This document shows positions 37,201 to 45,923 of a DNA stretch of 64,000 nt, piece after piece. The notes under the pieces were generated by a model. That model did not search any database, was not told the DNA's origin, and saw nothing but the letters and a program-made list of their open reading frames with translations. The stretch is from Kamptonema formosum PCC 6407 (GTDB lineage: Bacteria; Cyanobacteriota; Cyanobacteriia; Cyanobacteriales; Microcoleaceae). Each line of letters starts with the position of its first letter. The first letter of the stretch is position 1. The position numbers were made by a program, and so were the translations under genes. The stretch is taken from assembly GCF_000332155.1 (NCBI RefSeq), contig NZ_KB235904.1:1043810-1107809 (forward strand). The letters run 5' to 3'.

Positions 37201-38644
37201 GCATTTTATTGCTGGCCTAGCTGATACAGACGGCTCGAATACAAGTGGCAACGGTATCAGGATTTATATCTCTGATTACAAGCGAGCTTACAGAGTTCAA
37301 TTACTTCTAACAAAATGTGGCATTCGTTCATCAATCAATCTTTTTGCCCATAAGGGATCGATCACTAATTATGGCATCAGAAGTCGGGATTTGTATTACT
37401 TACAAATTACTGATTGTGCTGATATTCCTTGTCAGCGTTTAGATGTTAGTAAAGGAAGTAGTGCTAAATCTAAAGGCAAATGGCAGATTGTAAGAAATGT
37501 TGAAGAATTACCTGATTTACACGATACTTACTGCTTTAATGAACCAGAGTATCACAAGGGAGTTTTTGGTAATACTTTAACTGGAAATTGTAATCTTGCT
37601 GAGATTCATCTCAATCAAATTGACCCCAAAAACCTCAAAGAACAAGAAGAAGCCTTCACCGCCGCTGGATTATCAGTGGCCACACTTCTCAATCACAAAT
37701 TTGTCGAACCCCGCTACAACTACAGTCGCGAATTAGACCCAATTGTAGGCGTGTCTTTTACAGGTTTGTTCGATTTCTTTGTCCATGCTTTTGGCGTTGA
37801 TTGGCTGCGCTGGTGGGAACAAGGACGACCTGAAACTGAACAAGGAATCGCCTTTAAAGAGGGAGAAAAAGAGTATTTAACTCGTTGGCGGGAAATAGTA
37901 AATCAAGCTGTCTGGGATTACTGCGATCGCCATTCTCTCAAACGTCCAAATCGTTGTACAACCGTTCAACCTTCGGGAACAAAAAGTTTATTAACAGGTG
38001 CATCTCCTGGTTGGCATCCTCCGAAAGCACAGCGTTTTATTCGCCGCATTACTTTCCGCAAAAATGACCCCGTAGCCTTAGCTTGTATTGACTATGGCTA
38101 CAATGTCATTCCGTCTCAATCTGACAAAGATGAAAATGGTAATTTGCTGAATGATGCCTTCGATCCACGTTGCACAGAATGGTTGATTGAAATTCCCGTT
38201 GCTGTACCTTGGGCCGATTTACCAGGAGCAGATAAAATTGAGATTGGCAAGTTTTCTGCGTTGACACAAATGGATTTCTACTTAAATGTCCAGTGTCATT
38301 GGACAACCCATAACACTTCGGCAACTGTAGAACTAAGAGCCGATGAAGTTGAGCCTTTAGGACAGCGCATCTACGAAGCTATTCAAAATGATGAAGGATA
38401 CATTTCTGTAGCTCTCCTAGCGCGATTTGATGACCACCAATCGTTTCCTCGCTTGCCCTTTGAGCCAATCACCAAGGAACAGTATGAACAGCTTATAAAG
38501 GAGGTTATCTTGCGGCGGCATACGGATAATTTTCTTACAGCTTTGCTCCGCTACGATCGCGGTGAATTGCTAGAAGTTGGTCCCGCTGGTTGTGATTCAG
38601 ATAAATGTACTTTCCCGGAACAAAAACCAACTTCTAACCGTTAA
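34238..38644 (+). CDS. nrdJ: Adenosylcobalamin-dependent ribonucleoside-triphosphate reductase with two inteins, 1468 aa
   Basis: Extein sequence totals 772 residues after removing inteins at residues 412-784 and 795-1117, a normal size for class II RTPR of the Lactobacillus leichmannii type. Family signatures include NCSSTNIADWRAFGLLMDLAMMGCGTG near the start, the split active-site stretch (GLNP / CGEIIGANFH / CNLAEIHLNQID), TTVQPSGTKSLLTGASPGWHPP, and a C-terminal redox pair CDSDKC. It makes dNTPs from NTPs with B12 and no oxygen, useful beside the fermentation genes. Splicing is needed to restore activity. A terminator-like hairpin follows. Confidence 0.94.
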   Translation: MVRELERTSQNDTQKKHTFPETAPAANPVFFRTYSRRTENGRETWEEVCDRTVRGLAKLGNLTPAEADLLHRMQSQLKALTSGRWLWVGGSEWIEAPENFSGAYNCSSTNIADWRAFGLLMDLAMMGCGTGAVLEPKYINQLPPIRNRLLVELQGEIGTTPAQLRREETEVKVEGNQATIYVGDSRQGWVKSYQSLLELSTDERFSTDVQVVIELSDVRPVGEPLKGFGGVANPVKLAELYHRCAAILNKALGRQLNSVECCLLIDEAAVTIVAGNIRRSAGIRQGDSNDPLFSNAKDNLWQQDANGNWRIDPERDALRMANHSRVFHYKPTLEECIDAVRKQYYSGEGAIQWAGEAVARSNCDLLSTSALKLEFLKAYNDGKAKEWLQENYPHINSEELGHRLARMGLNPCVTADTWVHTEYGARQVKDLIGVQQAVYVNGELFSTTPEGFFFTGVKPVVKVQTKEGYSLRLTKNHQVLKVTAQTQKKQYSEWCEVGDLKIGDRILIHNHRNLQSWDGVGSFDEGWLLGSLLGDGCFSVNQANHTYQAKLRYWGNTQIEMKEYALTLVNNLPKPPQYTKDLQGIYHPNNKYYEVSSSSLARLAKKFGLDHHSKVITPEVEQASYEFYRGFLRGFFDADGSVQGTQEKGISVRLSQSNLPVLEAVQRMLLRLGIGSTIYQNRRTEGFRMLPNSQKNLAEYFCKASHELVIANDNIYVFQQVIGFQEPEKSQLLASLLSGYKRKFNRERFSVEITAIISDGEEAVYDCTVPGVSQFDANGFVAHNCGEIIGANFHCVSGETLLITRDGIHPIKDVIDLEIEIWNSQKWSQVTPFKTGSQRKLYRVQFGDGSYLDATEYHRFFVKDRFGKVYKEVQTKDLMDVSHYAIHTEPFTIKYEDGLNVDPSYAYTLGVAVGDGTTDQNDNAKIRLYQKKAALVVSGNKSPERTYSYLPAFTDVTDLGFSGELLKALKTNAEALNVIASWNRQAILHFIAGLADTDGSNTSGNGIRIYISDYKRAYRVQLLLTKCGIRSSINLFAHKGSITNYGIRSRDLYYLQITDCADIPCQRLDVSKGSSAKSKGKWQIVRNVEELPDLHDTYCFNEPEYHKGVFGNTLTGNCNLAEIHLNQIDPKNLKEQEEAFTAAGLSVATLLNHKFVEPRYNYSRELDPIVGVSFTGLFDFFVHAFGVDWLRWWEQGRPETEQGIAFKEGEKEYLTRWREIVNQAVWDYCDRHSLKRPNRCTTVQPSGTKSLLTGASPGWHPPKAQRFIRRITFRKNDPVALACIDYGYNVIPSQSDKDENGNLLNDAFDPRCTEWLIEIPVAVPWADLPGADKIEIGKFSALTQMDFYLNVQCHWTTHNTSATVELRADEVEPLGQRIYEAIQNDEGYISVALLARFDDHQSFPRLPFEPITKEQYEQLIKEVILRRHTDNFLTALLRYDRGELLEVGPAGCDSDKCTFPEQKPTSNR
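35471..36589 (+). other. Intein 1 in NrdJ, 373 aa with homing endonuclease
   Basis: The insert begins with Cys412 (CVTADTWVHTEYGARQVKDL, block A), has TKNHQVL (block B) and ends FVAHN before Cys785. Two LAGLIDADG-type motifs, LLGSLLGDG and FLRGFFDADG, mark a homing endonuclease. Removing it joins GLNP to CGEIIGANFH. The splice residues (Cys1, terminal His-Asn, Cys+1) are intact. Confidence 0.92.
36620..37588 (+). other. Intein 2 in NrdJ, 323 aa with homing endonuclease
   Basis: It begins at Cys795 (CVSGETLLITRDGIHPIKDV), has ATEYHRFFV (block B) and ends FGNTLTGN before Cys1118. LAGLIDADG-like motifs are TLGVAVGDG and FIAGLADTDG. Only 10 extein residues separate it from intein 1. The penultimate residue is Gly, not His (GN at the end), a variant that often still splices. 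Confidence 0.9.
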
Positions 38645-38671
38645 ATTATTTTTGGGCTTTTGTCTTATAAT

Positions 38672-38714
38672 TAAAAGCAGTGTGCTAGTTTTTGAACTTT
38701 GCCCACTGCTTTTA
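38672..38714 (+). terminator. Terminator-like hairpin after nrdJ
   Basis: Eleven-base arms TAAAAGCAGTG (38672-38682) and CACTGCTTTTA (38704-38714) pair perfectly, followed by TTTTTC. It ends 15 bp before the start of the GIY-YIG gene. Confidence 0.7.
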
Positions 38715-39408
38715 TTTTTCACTACACCTATGGATTTATCAAGCAAGAATAAGAGTTTGAGTGGTGTTTATTTCATTCAAAATACTCTTGACAGTAAAGT
38801 TTATGTGGGAAGTTCAATTGATATAGAGCGGCGATGGTATGACCATAAAAACTTATTATCAAGGAGCCAGCATCATAGTAAACATCTGCAAAATGCTTGG
38901 AAAAAATACGGAGTAGAAAATTTTGAGTTTAAAATCATAGAGTTAGTTAATGAACCAACTATTTTAGTAGAAAGAGAGCAATTTTGGATGGACACTCTCC
39001 AATCTTACGATCCTCAATTTGGATATAATGCTAGTACAACAGCTAATATTTTTGTTAACTCTGAGTTTTTAGTTGCTCAACCTTCAAAAACAAAAGACTG
39101 GATAGTAATTTCGCCTCAAGGAGAAAAAAAATTTGTTAGAAATCTTTCTGCATTTTGCAGAGAAAATGGCTTGCATCGAACATCTATGGTTAACGTTGCA
39201 TCTGGAAAAACCCTTACATCTGGCGGGTGGAAGTGTCAGTATGCTTACACCCCTAAACACCAAGATCGGCCGAGTAAGCGCTTCAAAAATTATGTTGTGA
39301 CAGACACTGATGGCAACAGTCAAAAAGTTACCAACTTAAAGCTTTTTTGCGAACAAATGGGTTTGGATTTAGCAGCTATGTACTCAGTTGCTAGTGGAAA
39401 TCGTAGTA

Positions 39409-40595
39409 TCCCTAGTTTGTCACTCTAGGAAGAGTAAAATAGAAAGAGAAGTCTAAATGGGAGACACAGACTATGATACAGCCCAAAATTCCACAACCTA
39501 CCATTAGTTTCATCGATCAATATTGTGAGAGTTATCAAAAAATATTTCCAGAAGTTAGAAGCTATGAAGCCTTTAAGCAAATTATTATGGGGATTTTGAC
39601 ACCAAGCAAGAGAAAAAGTTTAGTAACACTCTCTAAAATAATTGGATTAAAAAATAGTCAATCATTGCATAACTTTTTAACACAATCTCCCTGGAAATCG
39701 GAAGAATTAAGAACCCAGAGACTAAAAATTATCTTTAACTGGTTAAAAGAAGAAGCAATTGACATTATTATAGATGAGACCGGAGATCCAAAAAAAGGAA
39801 ATAAAACTGAATATGTAGCTAGACAATATTTAGGAAGGCTAGGAAAAGTAGACAATGGGATTGTAAGTGTCAATATTTATGGAGTTAGAAGAAGTAATCA
39901 TGGAGTCTGGATGCCAGAGGGGGAGGAAGTTAAACAGACTTCTTGGCAAGAATTTGACCGAATATTAAGTAAAGGTCAACAACAAAAAAGATATGTGTGT
40001 GAGATAATATTTGGTCACAGGAATAAATATACTTATTGGTATCTAACAACTGATCCCGAAACATTACCAGTCAATAGTACATCTTATGTAATGACTAATA
40101 TTGACAAAATTAAATATCAAGATGTAGGCAATATTTATGGAGAAAGAACTTGGATTGAATATGGATTTAGACAAAGCAAATCTGAATTAGGTTGGTCGGA
40201 CTTTCATGTAACCAAATACAATGATATTGCTAAATGGTGGGAATCTATTTGTTGTGCTTTTCTATTGGTTAGTATGAGGGCTATTTCAACTCAGTCTTCG
40301 GAATTATCTAACTTATCAAGTTGTCAATCTGAACTAAATAGTTATCTAGCTGAACATCCAGACTGGGATTTCAATCAAGGCTGGAAATCAATGCTAAATA
40401 ATATGCAATTACTATTATTGCCACTATTAGCCCTCAAATTAGTAAAACCTTGGTTGAAGGTTTTTGAATCTCCTCTATTAGTTAGTAGTTTTAATACTTT
40501 AATTAGTCTGGTTAATCTCTGTGCTAATGCTTTAACAGGGACTAAATTAAATGCTTTTCACCAATTTTCTTCTGCCTAGAGTGACAAACTAGGGA
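39409..40595 (+). mobile_element. IS701-like insertion sequence (1187 bp)
   Basis: Inverted ends carrying CCCTAGTTTGTCACTC and, further in, TCTAGG-aAGA/cAGA flank one transposase gene. The two copies of TA at 39407-39408 and 40596-40597 fit a TA duplication. A CTAG duplication is an alternative reading, since CTAG also occurs at both ends. The element is inserted in the GIY-YIG gene. Confidence 0.85.
39473..40579 (+). CDS. IS701-family transposase, 368 aa
   Basis: It starts MIQPKIPQPTISF and reads without interruption. The DDE core is suggested by DIIIDETGDPKKGNKTEYVARQYLGRLGKVDNGIVSVNIYG (first acidic residue), the WYLTTDPET block and the C-terminal ERTWIEYGFRQSKSELGWSDFHVTKY (last Glu), the pattern of IS701. 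Full length implies possible activity. Confidence 0.9.
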   Translation: MIQPKIPQPTISFIDQYCESYQKIFPEVRSYEAFKQIIMGILTPSKRKSLVTLSKIIGLKNSQSLHNFLTQSPWKSEELRTQRLKIIFNWLKEEAIDIIIDETGDPKKGNKTEYVARQYLGRLGKVDNGIVSVNIYGVRRSNHGVWMPEGEEVKQTSWQEFDRILSKGQQQKRYVCEIIFGHRNKYTYWYLTTDPETLPVNSTSYVMTNIDKIKYQDVGNIYGERTWIEYGFRQSKSELGWSDFHVTKYNDIAKWWESICCAFLLVSMRAISTQSSELSNLSSCQSELNSYLAEHPDWDFNQGWKSMLNNMQLLLLPLLALKLVKPWLKVFESPLLVSSFNTLISLVNLCANALTGTKLNAFHQFSSA

Positions 40596-41416
40596 TACCT
40601 ATAAAGGTTGGACTTGCCAGTATGTAGATTCGCCAAAACCACTCAAAGTCTTTCAGTCAACTAAAGAGTGGATTATTGTTAGCCCCGATGCAGAAATTTT
40701 TGAAATCAATAATCTCAGGCAGTTTTGCAAAAATCACGGTTTGAATGACAGTGCAATGATTCAAATTGCCAAAGGGAAGTTAAATAATTATAAAGGGTGG
40801 CTATGTGGTTATTCAGACTCGTCAATGCCAATAAAAACTCTCACGCAGCCGAAAGAATGGCTGATTATTACACCGGATGGCGAAAAATTACCTGTCAGTA
40901 ATCTCAACAGTTTTTGTAAAACACACAAATTAGACTCAGGCTGTATGGTTAAAGTTGCTCAAGGAAAGTTTAAGCAACATAAAGGTTATCGTTGTTACCG
41001 CACCGATCGTCCTATTCCTACCTTAATTTCAGAAAAATTTAGTAAATCAGATCCACTGGTTATAGAAAAACCAGAAAAAATTAAGAAAAAGGTCATGCCT
41101 ATAAGTCAAGGTGAGAAACTGCGTCAAATAAAATCCAATAGTTGGGTTGTGATTAATCCAGATGGTAAAGAACAGAAAATTATGAACCTCGCCAAATTTT
41201 GTAGAGAACATGGCTTAGATCAAGGCCACATGAGTAAAATAGCTCAAGGTAAAGGCCAATCTCACAAGGGTTGGAGTTGTCGTAAAAGTGACTAGAAAAA
41301 TTAAAGCAGGACTTACGCAAAAAAACCGGGTTTCTAGGAAAAATCTAAGATTCTCAACGAGATATCTACAAAGAAACCCGGTTTCTACCTCGACGTGCAT
41401 CAGTCCTGCTTAACGC

Positions 41417-42703
41417 TCAACCATTGACATAATAATCTCTAGTTCCTTTAGCATTCATCGCCTCTCCCAAGCGATTTAATCCATGTACATAAGCAGCAGT
41501 CCGCATCGAAATTGACAACTCCTGAGCAATTTTCCAAATTACCTCAGTTTCCTCAATCATTTTCAACTTTAACCGCTGATTTACTTCCTCCAATGTCCAA
41601 TAAAGTCCGCTGCGATTTTGTACCCATTCAAAATAACTCACTGTCACTCCACCAGCATTCACTAAAATATCTGGGATGACTTTAACTCCCTTAGTTGCTA
41701 AAATGTTATCAGCAGCAGAAGTCGTAGGCCCATTAGCCACTTCAAAGATAAACTTAGCCTTAATATTATGCACATTCGCCTCGGTAATCTGATTTTCCAA
41801 GGCTGCTGGAACTAGCACATCAACATCTAAAGCTAAAAGTTCTTCATTCGTCAAAACTTCATGTTCGACAATGTTACAAACCGAACCTTCGCAATAAACT
41901 GCTTTGATACTGCGGTTAGATTCTTTGAATTGTCGAATACTAGGAATATCTAGCCCTTTTTTGGCATAAATTCCCCCTTGGGAATCGCTAACAGCAACTA
42001 CTTTATAGCCAGCTTTCGAGAGTAATTCGGCGATTTCTGCACCGGCATTACCAAAACCTTGCACCGCCACAGTTGTATTTTGTGGTACTAAATCAAATTT
42101 AGGTAATAAGGTTTCAATTACAAAAAAAGCTCCCATTGCTGTCGCCGTATCTCGACCCAAACTACCGCCAATGGTGACAGGTTTACCAGTAACAACTGCT
42201 GGACAAAGTTTGCGGTTAATGATATTATATTGGTCGGCCATCCAACCCATAATCATCGGATTGGTGTAAACATCGGGTGCGGGAATATCGACATCGGGGC
42301 CGATAAAATCTGCGATCGCATCTATATAACCCCGACTTAATCGTTCTAATTCCATCTTTGATAATTCTTTGGGATTTAGGGTAATCCCTCCCTTAGCACC
42401 TCCAAAAGGTAGGTTTAAAACTGCACATTTAAAAGTCATCCAAAAGGCTAAAGATTGCACTTCATCCAGAGAAACTTTCGGATGATAACGTATTCCCCCT
42501 TTGGTCGGGCCTCTGGTGTCATCGTAGCGAACGCGGTAGCCTTGGAAAATTCGCAAGGAACCGTTATCCATTCGCACTGGAATTGATACGATTAAAGTAG
42601 ATTTAGGATATTTGAGGCGTTCAGTTGTATCTTCTGAAAGCGAAACATATTTCAAGGCCTGCTCTAATCTGCGGCTGGCATCAGCAAATAATGAATCTGA
42701 CAT
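41417..42703 (-). CDS. gdhA: Glu/Leu/Phe/Val dehydrogenase (glutamate dehydrogenase), 428 aa
   Basis: It interconverts glutamate and 2-oxoglutarate plus ammonia using NAD(P). N-terminal LKYPKSTLIVSIPVRMDNGSLRIFQGYRVRYDDTRGPTKGGIRYH and PFGGAKGGITLNPKELS carry the catalytic Lys; DIPAPDVYTNPMIMGWMADQYN supplies the catalytic Asp; GFGNAGAEIAELL is the Rossmann loop. Length suits hexameric GDH. The gene is bounded by a GAAACCGGGTTTC hairpin downstream (41322-41388) and by a GA-rich simple repeat upstream (42704-42797). Confidence 0.93.
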   Translation of the reverse strand: MSDSLFADASRRLEQALKYVSLSEDTTERLKYPKSTLIVSIPVRMDNGSLRIFQGYRVRYDDTRGPTKGGIRYHPKVSLDEVQSLAFWMTFKCAVLNLPFGGAKGGITLNPKELSKMELERLSRGYIDAIADFIGPDVDIPAPDVYTNPMIMGWMADQYNIINRKLCPAVVTGKPVTIGGSLGRDTATAMGAFFVIETLLPKFDLVPQNTTVAVQGFGNAGAEIAELLSKAGYKVVAVSDSQGGIYAKKGLDIPSIRQFKESNRSIKAVYCEGSVCNIVEHEVLTNEELLALDVDVLVPAALENQITEANVHNIKAKFIFEVANGPTTSAADNILATKGVKVIPDILVNAGGVTVSYFEWVQNRSGLYWTLEEVNQRLKLKMIEETEVIWKIAQELSISMRTAAYVHGLNRLGEAMNAKGTRDYYVNG

Positions 42704-43180
<477 letters not shown>

Positions 43181-43234
43181 ATGCCCACCTTTTTACATCG
43201 TGGGTTCTCAATCATCTATTACCTCTGCGAACAA

Positions 43235-43519
43235 ATGCCAGACGATCGCTCGAAAACTCCCCGTCAAATCAGTCCAGAACAATATCAGCGCTTAAAAGCA
43301 GAGATGGTGGCTCCCTACCGAACTCTACGACAGTTTGTGTACGTCGCTTGCGGCGCTTCTGGTTTCATCGGTGGCCTGGTTTTTCTGGGTCAGCTCATGG
43401 TCGGTCGCGAAGTTGGCTCAGCGATCCCCAATTTTGCTCTGCAAGTCGGAGTTGTGGCTCTGATGGTGTGGCTGTTCCGCCTAGAGCAGCGATCGCGCCG
43501 CTCCTCCAAGTCAAAGTAA
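43235..43519 (+). CDS. DUF3493 membrane protein, LPA3-like, 94 aa
   Basis: I start at the ATG at 43235 (MPDDRSKTPRQISPEQYQRLKAE); a longer frame begins at 43181. The DUF3493 signature LKAEMVAPYRTLRQFVYVACGASGFIGGLVFLGQL is followed by LQVGVVALMVWLFRLEQRSRR. Two membrane helices are visible. The plastid relative LPA3 assists photosystem II assembly; a similar role here is inferred. A strong hairpin lies downstream at 43742. Confidence 0.8.
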   Translation: MPDDRSKTPRQISPEQYQRLKAEMVAPYRTLRQFVYVACGASGFIGGLVFLGQLMVGREVGSAIPNFALQVGVVALMVWLFRLEQRSRRSSKSK

Positions 43520-43741
43520 CGAAACGCTACAAATCGTGACACAGCGACATCTGAAGCAATGAAAGTTCAGAATATAAAGAAATTATTACGAAAATCTTGA
43601 TCCCTGACAAGTTTATGTCAATATCAGTATAGTTAAATTAGAGCTACCCAATTTAAAGGCTCTAACCATAAATCCCTTTTAATCGGTTCAATTGGGGTCA
43701 GCTTTCATAAAGACCCTAAAAATAACATCATAATATTAAGC

Positions 43742-43779
43742 TGAGCGCCAGCCTCCACCTATAGGAAGACTGGCGCTCA
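43742..43779. terminator. Bidirectional-looking hairpin between DUF3493 and DUF1565 genes
   Basis: Ten-base arms TGAGCGCCAG (43742-43751) and CTGGCGCTCA (43770-43779) pair perfectly around an 18-base loop, between two converging genes. The T-rich tail TTAATTTAAG is weak. It probably ends transcription from at least one side. Confidence 0.55.
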
Positions 43780-43804
43780 TTAATTTAAGTGAGTTCTGCA
43801 ACTT

Positions 43805-44830
43805 CTATCGGCTGGCCGTCAGGTCGATCGGGCCCGAAGTCCGAGTTTTGGTGAGTTGATTGCCGATCGCGAAAATGGTATTAGTACGAGTGGCATTGTA
43901 GAGGTCGTAACGCCGATTACCTCGGATGATATTTTTGCCAGGACTACCTGCGGTACCCAAGTCAGGTTGAGATTTAGCGATCGCCACCACCCCATCCCGC
44001 ACATTATTTTCAATCAAATTACTACGGAGCATTGGCCGCGCCGAGTGAGAAATTAGTATGCCATCCCGATTTTCAATAATCCGATTTTCTGCAACCAAAG
44101 GCGATGCAGAGTCATTAATAGCAATCCCAAATCCTGTATTTTGAAATAAATTTCCTCGGATTTCACCTTGAGAAGACCGCACCGCAGAAATCCCATTACC
44201 ATTATTCTGAGTAAAGACATTATTGCTAATTTTAGGACTGCTGCTACCCGTAATAAAAATACCTTCACGTTGGCTATTAAAAAAGGTAGAATTAGCAACA
44301 ACCGGACTGCCAGATTCAACCCATAGACCCGTACCGCGAGTATTCGGATTAGTAACGGTGACACCGCTAATTTGGCTGCCATTTTCAGCTCTAATTGCCA
44401 CATTTTGTCTAGCAAAACTCGGACTAATAAAGTTAGCGCCGCCAATAATTCGTACCGACTTACCTTTATTAACTTCGTCGCCGCGCAGAATTACATTAGG
44501 TTTGATTATTAGCGGGAAACTTTCCCCCGTTTGGGCGCTATAGTTACCCGGAGCTAGTTGAATTAAAGTGTTAGAATTGCTTTGCTGAAGAGCATAAGTG
44601 ATGGTACGGTAGGGCACGGCTGGATTACCAGCATTAGCGCGATCGCTTCCCCTGGCTGGATCGACATAAATTGTTCTCACCTGTGGCGTTCTTTGGGGAG
44701 AATTTGCCCAAGTCGGGAGTGCTGTAGCACCCAAGGAGCCAACTAGCAAAGCAACAGCGGCGGCCGCAGACTGCTGGCTAAAATGGTTGAGGATGGTAAA
44801 GGGATTAAAGCGAGAATGCTGATTGCTCAT
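43805..44830 (-). CDS. DUF1565 / right-handed beta-helix protein, 341 aa
   Basis: Residues ~20-45 form a hydrophobic segment with an Ala-rich site (AAAVALLVGSLGATALPTWANS), likely a signal peptide. The DUF1565 hallmark TIYVDPARGSDRANAGNPAVPYRTITYALQQ is followed by LAPGNYSAQTGESFPL and repeated parallel beta-helix rungs (IRGNLFQNTGFGIAINDSAS, VAENRIIENRDGILISHSA). Such proteins are secreted or surface-located and resemble polysaccharide-binding beta-helices. The function is unknown. It converges on the DUF3493 gene. Confidence 0.82.
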   Translation of the reverse strand: MSNQHSRFNPFTILNHFSQQSAAAAVALLVGSLGATALPTWANSPQRTPQVRTIYVDPARGSDRANAGNPAVPYRTITYALQQSNSNTLIQLAPGNYSAQTGESFPLIIKPNVILRGDEVNKGKSVRIIGGANFISPSFARQNVAIRAENGSQISGVTVTNPNTRGTGLWVESGSPVVANSTFFNSQREGIFITGSSSPKISNNVFTQNNGNGISAVRSSQGEIRGNLFQNTGFGIAINDSASPLVAENRIIENRDGILISHSARPMLRSNLIENNVRDGVVAIAKSQPDLGTAGSPGKNIIRGNRRYDLYNATRTNTIFAIGNQLTKTRTSGPIDLTASR

Positions 44831-44985
44831 GATGGTAATTCCTGATTTATGATTTTGGGTTTGCGGGGGACATTATTTATTGACTACATAAGCCCAAATC
44901 TTAAATCTGGTTAAAATTACAGAATGCTAATGAATCAACTGCTAATTGGCTATAGTTAAAGTAACAAGAGATTTGAGGATTAACT

Positions 44986-45561
44986 ATGCACTTAAAAAAA
45001 TTGGCACATATATGCACATTATTTTTAGCAGTAGGTGTAGGAATTGCCTTCTACAGCAATCCTGCGGTCGCTGCTGAAAAAGTGGTACTCAAATACACCA
45101 TTATTCAAATGACTATCCCCGTCAGCGAACTGGAGAATTTTACAAAAACTGGACAAATGTCACCTGCGTTAGAGATGCTTTTGGGGAAGGCGAATAAAAA
45201 CCCAGAGACAGTGCGCCGCGCTTTGAAAAAGCCTGTCAAGGTGAATAAAGGATTTTTAGAACAAGCGCTCAATAGTCAACCTGGGAAAATGATTTTAGAT
45301 GAGGTTGGTCAGGTAATTCATCCTCCTTCACAGGATGCGGATCGGGAGGCTTTGCGATCGGCTTTAGTGTTATCCGCGAGTCAGGATAATGAGATTACTG
45401 TGATGGAAATGATTAAAAATTATCCAACGGATGAGGTTCATGTTGAGGGCGATCGCTTAGTTGAGGCTTATGGAAAAATTGCATCTTTGGCAGAACAATT
45501 GAACGGTGCAACTGAGCAATTACAAGATATACTAAATAAAATCCGTTTGCCAAGATTGTAG
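44986..45561 (+). CDS. DUF1400-domain protein, 191 aa
   Basis: A signal peptide (LAHICTLFLAVGVGIAFYSNPAVAAE) precedes VLKYTIIQMTIPVSELENFTKTGQMS and GKANKNPETVRRALKKPVKV, the DUF1400 pattern that occurs in cyanobacteria, often fused to alpha/beta hydrolases. Here the hydrolase domain is absent: the protein ends after ~190 residues. It is likely periplasmic. The role is unknown. Confidence 0.75.
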   Translation: MHLKKLAHICTLFLAVGVGIAFYSNPAVAAEKVVLKYTIIQMTIPVSELENFTKTGQMSPALEMLLGKANKNPETVRRALKKPVKVNKGFLEQALNSQPGKMILDEVGQVIHPPSQDADREALRSALVLSASQDNEITVMEMIKNYPTDEVHVEGDRLVEAYGKIASLAEQLNGATEQLQDILNKIRLPRL

Positions 45562-45923
45562 TATTTTTTAATCCTTGGCGGTGGAACAAGGATATTTAGT
45601 AATTAATAATTGAGATTACATAGATGAGGCAGATTTTCAGATTACACAGATTAGAAGATCGTCTGTGTAATCCCTGTAATCTTTAAAATCAGTGTTCGTA
45701 TTAGAAGATCGTCTGTGTAATCCGCGTAATCCTTAAAATCAGTGTTCGTAATTAGTTAAACATTACTAATCAGTATATCTATCCGACGGCAGAGGCGAAA
45801 AAAAATCTCTCCTTAGTAAAATTCAAGAAGCAAACTCTTACAGAAGTTAGGCACCATCGACTAAAAATCAATGGTTACGAATAGATTTGCATAATTCCTG
45901 TATAAATTAAGGAACTTCATCCC
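45562..45923. repeat. Gene-free spacer with a 50-bp tandem duplication
   Basis: A 50-bp unit beginning ATTAGAAGATCGTCTGTGTA is present at 45650-45699 and again at 45700-45749 with few differences. An inverted partial copy (ATTACACAGATTAGAAG) overlaps the first. No gene is seen; the remainder is AT-rich. Confidence 0.7.

Larger units (their letters stand above)
38730..41295 (+). pseudogene. GIY-YIG endonuclease with five DNA-binding-like modules, interrupted by an IS
   Basis: The start is the ATG at 38730. Residues ~11-100 are a GIY-YIG nuclease (GVYFIQNTLDSKVYVGSS, then the RRWYDHKNLL block and EREQFWMDTL). Then come five ~50-residue modules of one pattern: WxVIxPxG, NLxxFCxxxGL, VAxGKxxxxKGWxC. 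The IS at 39409-40595 splits module 2. Joining the flanks across a TA duplication gives one 458-residue frame in which module 2 has the same 13-residue ASGN-to-GWTC spacing as its siblings. Modules resemble NUMOD/IENR repeats of homing endonucleases. It sits just after an intein-bearing gene. The insertion looks recent. Confidence 0.8.

Noticed and set aside
39412..40592. CTAG as the target duplication of the IS701-like element
   Set aside because: It also keeps the frame, but leaves four extra residues in module 2; the TA model gives the exact spacing of the sibling modules. Kept as a lower-ranked alternative.
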